A DNA stretch of 6,985 nucleotides, taken from NCBI GenBank assembly GCA_046484045.1, contig JAWOBZ010000095.1, positions 1 through 6,985 on the forward strand, written 5' to 3'. This document shows, piece after piece, positions 6,171-6,985 of the stretch. The position numbers were made by a program, and so were the translations under genes. This stretch comes from CAZHUM01 sp046484045. GTDB lineage: Archaea > Thermoplasmatota > Thermoplasmata > Halarchaeoplasmatales > Halarchaeoplasmataceae. Each line of letters begins with the position of its first letter. Position 1 is the stretch's first letter. The notes under the pieces were generated by a model. That model was not told the DNA's origin. It was given only the letters and a program-made list of their open reading frames with translations, and made no database searches.

Positions 6171-6503
6171 ATGTCTGAAAAAAATCAACCTATGGATATG
6201 ACCGACGAAGATTTCGATGAACTCGTCGAAAAGAACGAAAACGTTGTGGTGGATTTCTGGGCCACATGGTGCGGACCTTGTAAGATGATGGAGCCGGTGA
6301 TAGAGGATCTCGCCAGTGAATACGATGAAGTGCTGTTCGGTAAGGTGAACACTGAGAACAATTCACAGATCACATCTAGATTCGGTATCCAGGCTATACC
6401 TACATTCATCTTCATAAAGGAAGGTAAACCTGTTGAACAGCTCAGGGGTGCGGTCCAGAAAGACAAGATGGCTAAAAAAATAGAAGAAGTCTTCGGTCTT
6501 TAA
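6171..6503 (+). CDS. trxA: Thioredoxin
   Basis: A classical cytoplasmic thioredoxin of 110 residues, the standard length. It reduces protein disulfides using electrons from a thioredoxin reductase, which is not in this window. The active site W-C-G-P-C-K is at 33-38, preceded by V-V-V-D-F-W-A-T. The cis-proline is P77 in A-I-P-T, after F-G-I-Q (71-74), and the G-x-P glycine turn lies near 85-87. No signal peptide or membrane segment is present. By my count it has 22 Asp/Glu against 12 Lys/Arg, which is moderately acidic. Its start is fixed by the GGAGG site seven bases upstream. It is divergent from the CPDS protein and converges on the TrmB-like regulator with a 7-bp gap. Confidence 0.96.
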   Translation: MSEKNQPMDMTDEDFDELVEKNENVVVDFWATWCGPCKMMEPVIEDLASEYDEVLFGKVNTENNSQITSRFGIQAIPTFIFIKEGKPVEQLRGAVQKDKMAKKIEEVFGL

Positions 6504-6510
6504 AGCATCT

Positions 6511-6527
6511 CTATAGTTTTTCTATGG
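6511..6527 (+). terminator. Candidate U-tract/hairpin end of thioredoxin mRNA
   Basis: CTATAG (6511-6516) and CTATGG (6522-6527) can form a 6-bp stem, with one G-U pair, around a loop of five T residues (6517-6521). The T-run begins 14 bp after the thioredoxin stop codon and could itself end transcription, as U-tracts do in archaea. It overlaps the 3' end of the convergent regulator gene. Weak evidence. Confidence 0.3.
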
Positions 6528-6855
6528 AAGAACTCATCTTTGAGTACCACTCGTCGAGGCATTTTTTAGCTTCATCTCGGATCTTATCCAGTGGTCTAGA
6601 CGAGTAGAGATAGTAATAACCCCCTTTCCTGATGGTATTCTTCTCTTTATAAACTAAACCACAGGATACCAGATTTTCAAGAGATCTGTAGACGGTACTC
6701 TGGTCTCTATCCAGCTTTTCACCCAACTCACTGGAACGGTATTCACCTCCATCATTCAGTTTCTTCAAAACTTTCTTATCAAGTTCTGAAAGGTCGAAAA
6801 GACATTCTAATACGTTGTCACAATCTACATCACTAACGGAGAAATCAGGTTTCAT
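6511..6855 (-). CDS. TrmB-like winged-helix transcriptional regulator
   Basis: A DNA-binding regulator of 114 residues consisting of one winged-helix domain. The segment L-S-E-L-D-K-K-V-L-K-K-L (22-33) starts the domain, S-S-E-L-G-E-K-L (41-48) and D-Q-S-T-V-Y-R-S-L-E-N-L (51-62) form the helix-turn-helix, and the wing follows near 66-84 (G-L-V-Y-K-E ... G-G-Y-Y-Y-L-Y). A C-terminal helix (about 88-113) probably dimerises. The R/D-Q-S-T-V-Y/Q-R-S/A-L recognition helix is typical of archaeal TrmB-type HTH proteins. No sugar-binding domain is present, unlike full-length TrmB. Four cysteines (12, 18, 65, 99) are notable beside two thiol-redox genes and could sense redox state or metal, but this is inference. 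It converges on the thioredoxin gene. The start is the first ATG in frame, about 30 bp after a TATA box. Target genes are unknown. Confidence 0.85.
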   Translation of the reverse strand: MKPDFSVSDVDCDNVLECLFDLSELDKKVLKKLNDGGEYRSSELGEKLDRDQSTVYRSLENLVSCGLVYKEKNTIRKGGYYYLYSSRPLDKIRDEAKKCLDEWYSKMSSSIEKL

Positions 6856-6860
6856 ATCAT

Positions 6861-6888
6861 CATACGATTATGTGCTCATGGTACTTAA
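6861..6888 (-). promoter_or_regulatory. Regulator-gene promoter with small dyad
   Basis: TTAAGTA on the minus strand (6888-6882) is centred about 30 bp before the ATG at 6855, and no clear ribosome-binding site lies between, so a leaderless or near-leaderless transcript is likely. CATA-CGAT-TATG (6861-6872) is a small dyad between the TATA box and the start codon, where an autorepressor might bind. The dyad is short and may be chance. Confidence 0.4.
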
Positions 6889-6933
6889 CCGTTGTGACGC
6901 TTTGACTCGCTATTTTTTATCCACATCCATTGA

Positions 6934-6958
6934 AAAATATATATAGTAGAATAACTAC
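6934..6958 (+). promoter_or_regulatory. Outward promoter with overlapping dyad at right edge
   Basis: AAATATATATA (6934-6944) is a strong TATA-like run. On the plus strand it would start transcription near 6965-6970, reading out of the window. The only ATG after it (6974) is followed by a stop after three codons; GGAG at 6976-6979 could instead be a ribosome-binding site for a gene beyond the edge. GTAG-AATAA-CTAC (6946-6958) is a 4-bp dyad directly downstream of the TATA run, suited to a repressor site. The rest of 6856-6985 shows no gene. Confidence 0.4.
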
Positions 6959-6985
6959 GCCTCTTCGTTAACTATGGAGAGTTAG

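Noticed and set aside
1..6985. CRISPR array, tRNA/rRNA gene, insertion sequence or toxin-antitoxin pair
   Set aside because: No regularly spaced repeats, cloverleaf-like sequence, transposase motifs or small paired toxin/antitoxin genes were seen on either strand.

Overview
The window looks like chromosomal DNA from a euryarchaeon. The evidence is several A/T-rich TATA-like boxes lying about 26-30 bp before start codons, an archaeal-type tRNA G10 methyltransferase, a NosD-like beta-helix surface protein with the W-D-G-D-G-S-A-D-D-P-W pre-helix motif, a TrmB-like winged-helix regulator and a site-2 protease with an extracellular sequon-rich tail. The proteins are moderately acidic. A Thermoplasmatota-like or brine/sediment euryarchaeal lineage is my best guess, but this is inference from protein style, not from a marker gene.

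Layout. (i) 1-180: the first codons of a minus-strand gene leave the left edge, behind its own TATA box and ribosome-binding site and a hairpin/T-run terminator of the next gene. (ii) 181-1359, minus: a secreted, membrane-anchored beta-helix protein. (iii) 1360-1458: a compact divergent promoter. (iv) 1459-2892, plus: a MATE-family multidrug/cation antiporter. (v) 2928-4805, plus: a membrane zinc metalloprotease (site-2 protease, M50) with a long C-terminal extracellular part made of two similar beta-type domains. (vi) 4809-5795, minus: tRNA (guanine-10-N2) methyltransferase, converging on the protease gene with only 3 bp between the stop codons. (vii) 5788-6060, minus: a small thioredoxin-fold protein with a monothiol CPDS site, overlapping the methyltransferase start by 8 nt, so the two probably form an operon. 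(viii) 6061-6170: a second divergent promoter. (ix) 6171-6503, plus: classical thioredoxin with WCGPC. (x) 6511-6855, minus: a TrmB-like regulator with four cysteines. (xi) 6856-6985: regulator promoter plus a second promoter pointing out of the right edge.

The left half is concerned with the cell envelope (surface protein, exporter, intramembrane protease). The right half holds a small thiol-redox neighbourhood (monothiol glutaredoxin-like protein, thioredoxin, cysteine-containing regulator) with a tRNA modification gene. Nothing indicates a mobile element, CRISPR array, stable RNA gene or defence island. No clearly new multi-gene system is visible. The items most worth a second look are the protease fusion, the loss of the resolving cysteine in the glutaredoxin-like protein, and the 9-bp inverted repeat across the convergent stop codons.
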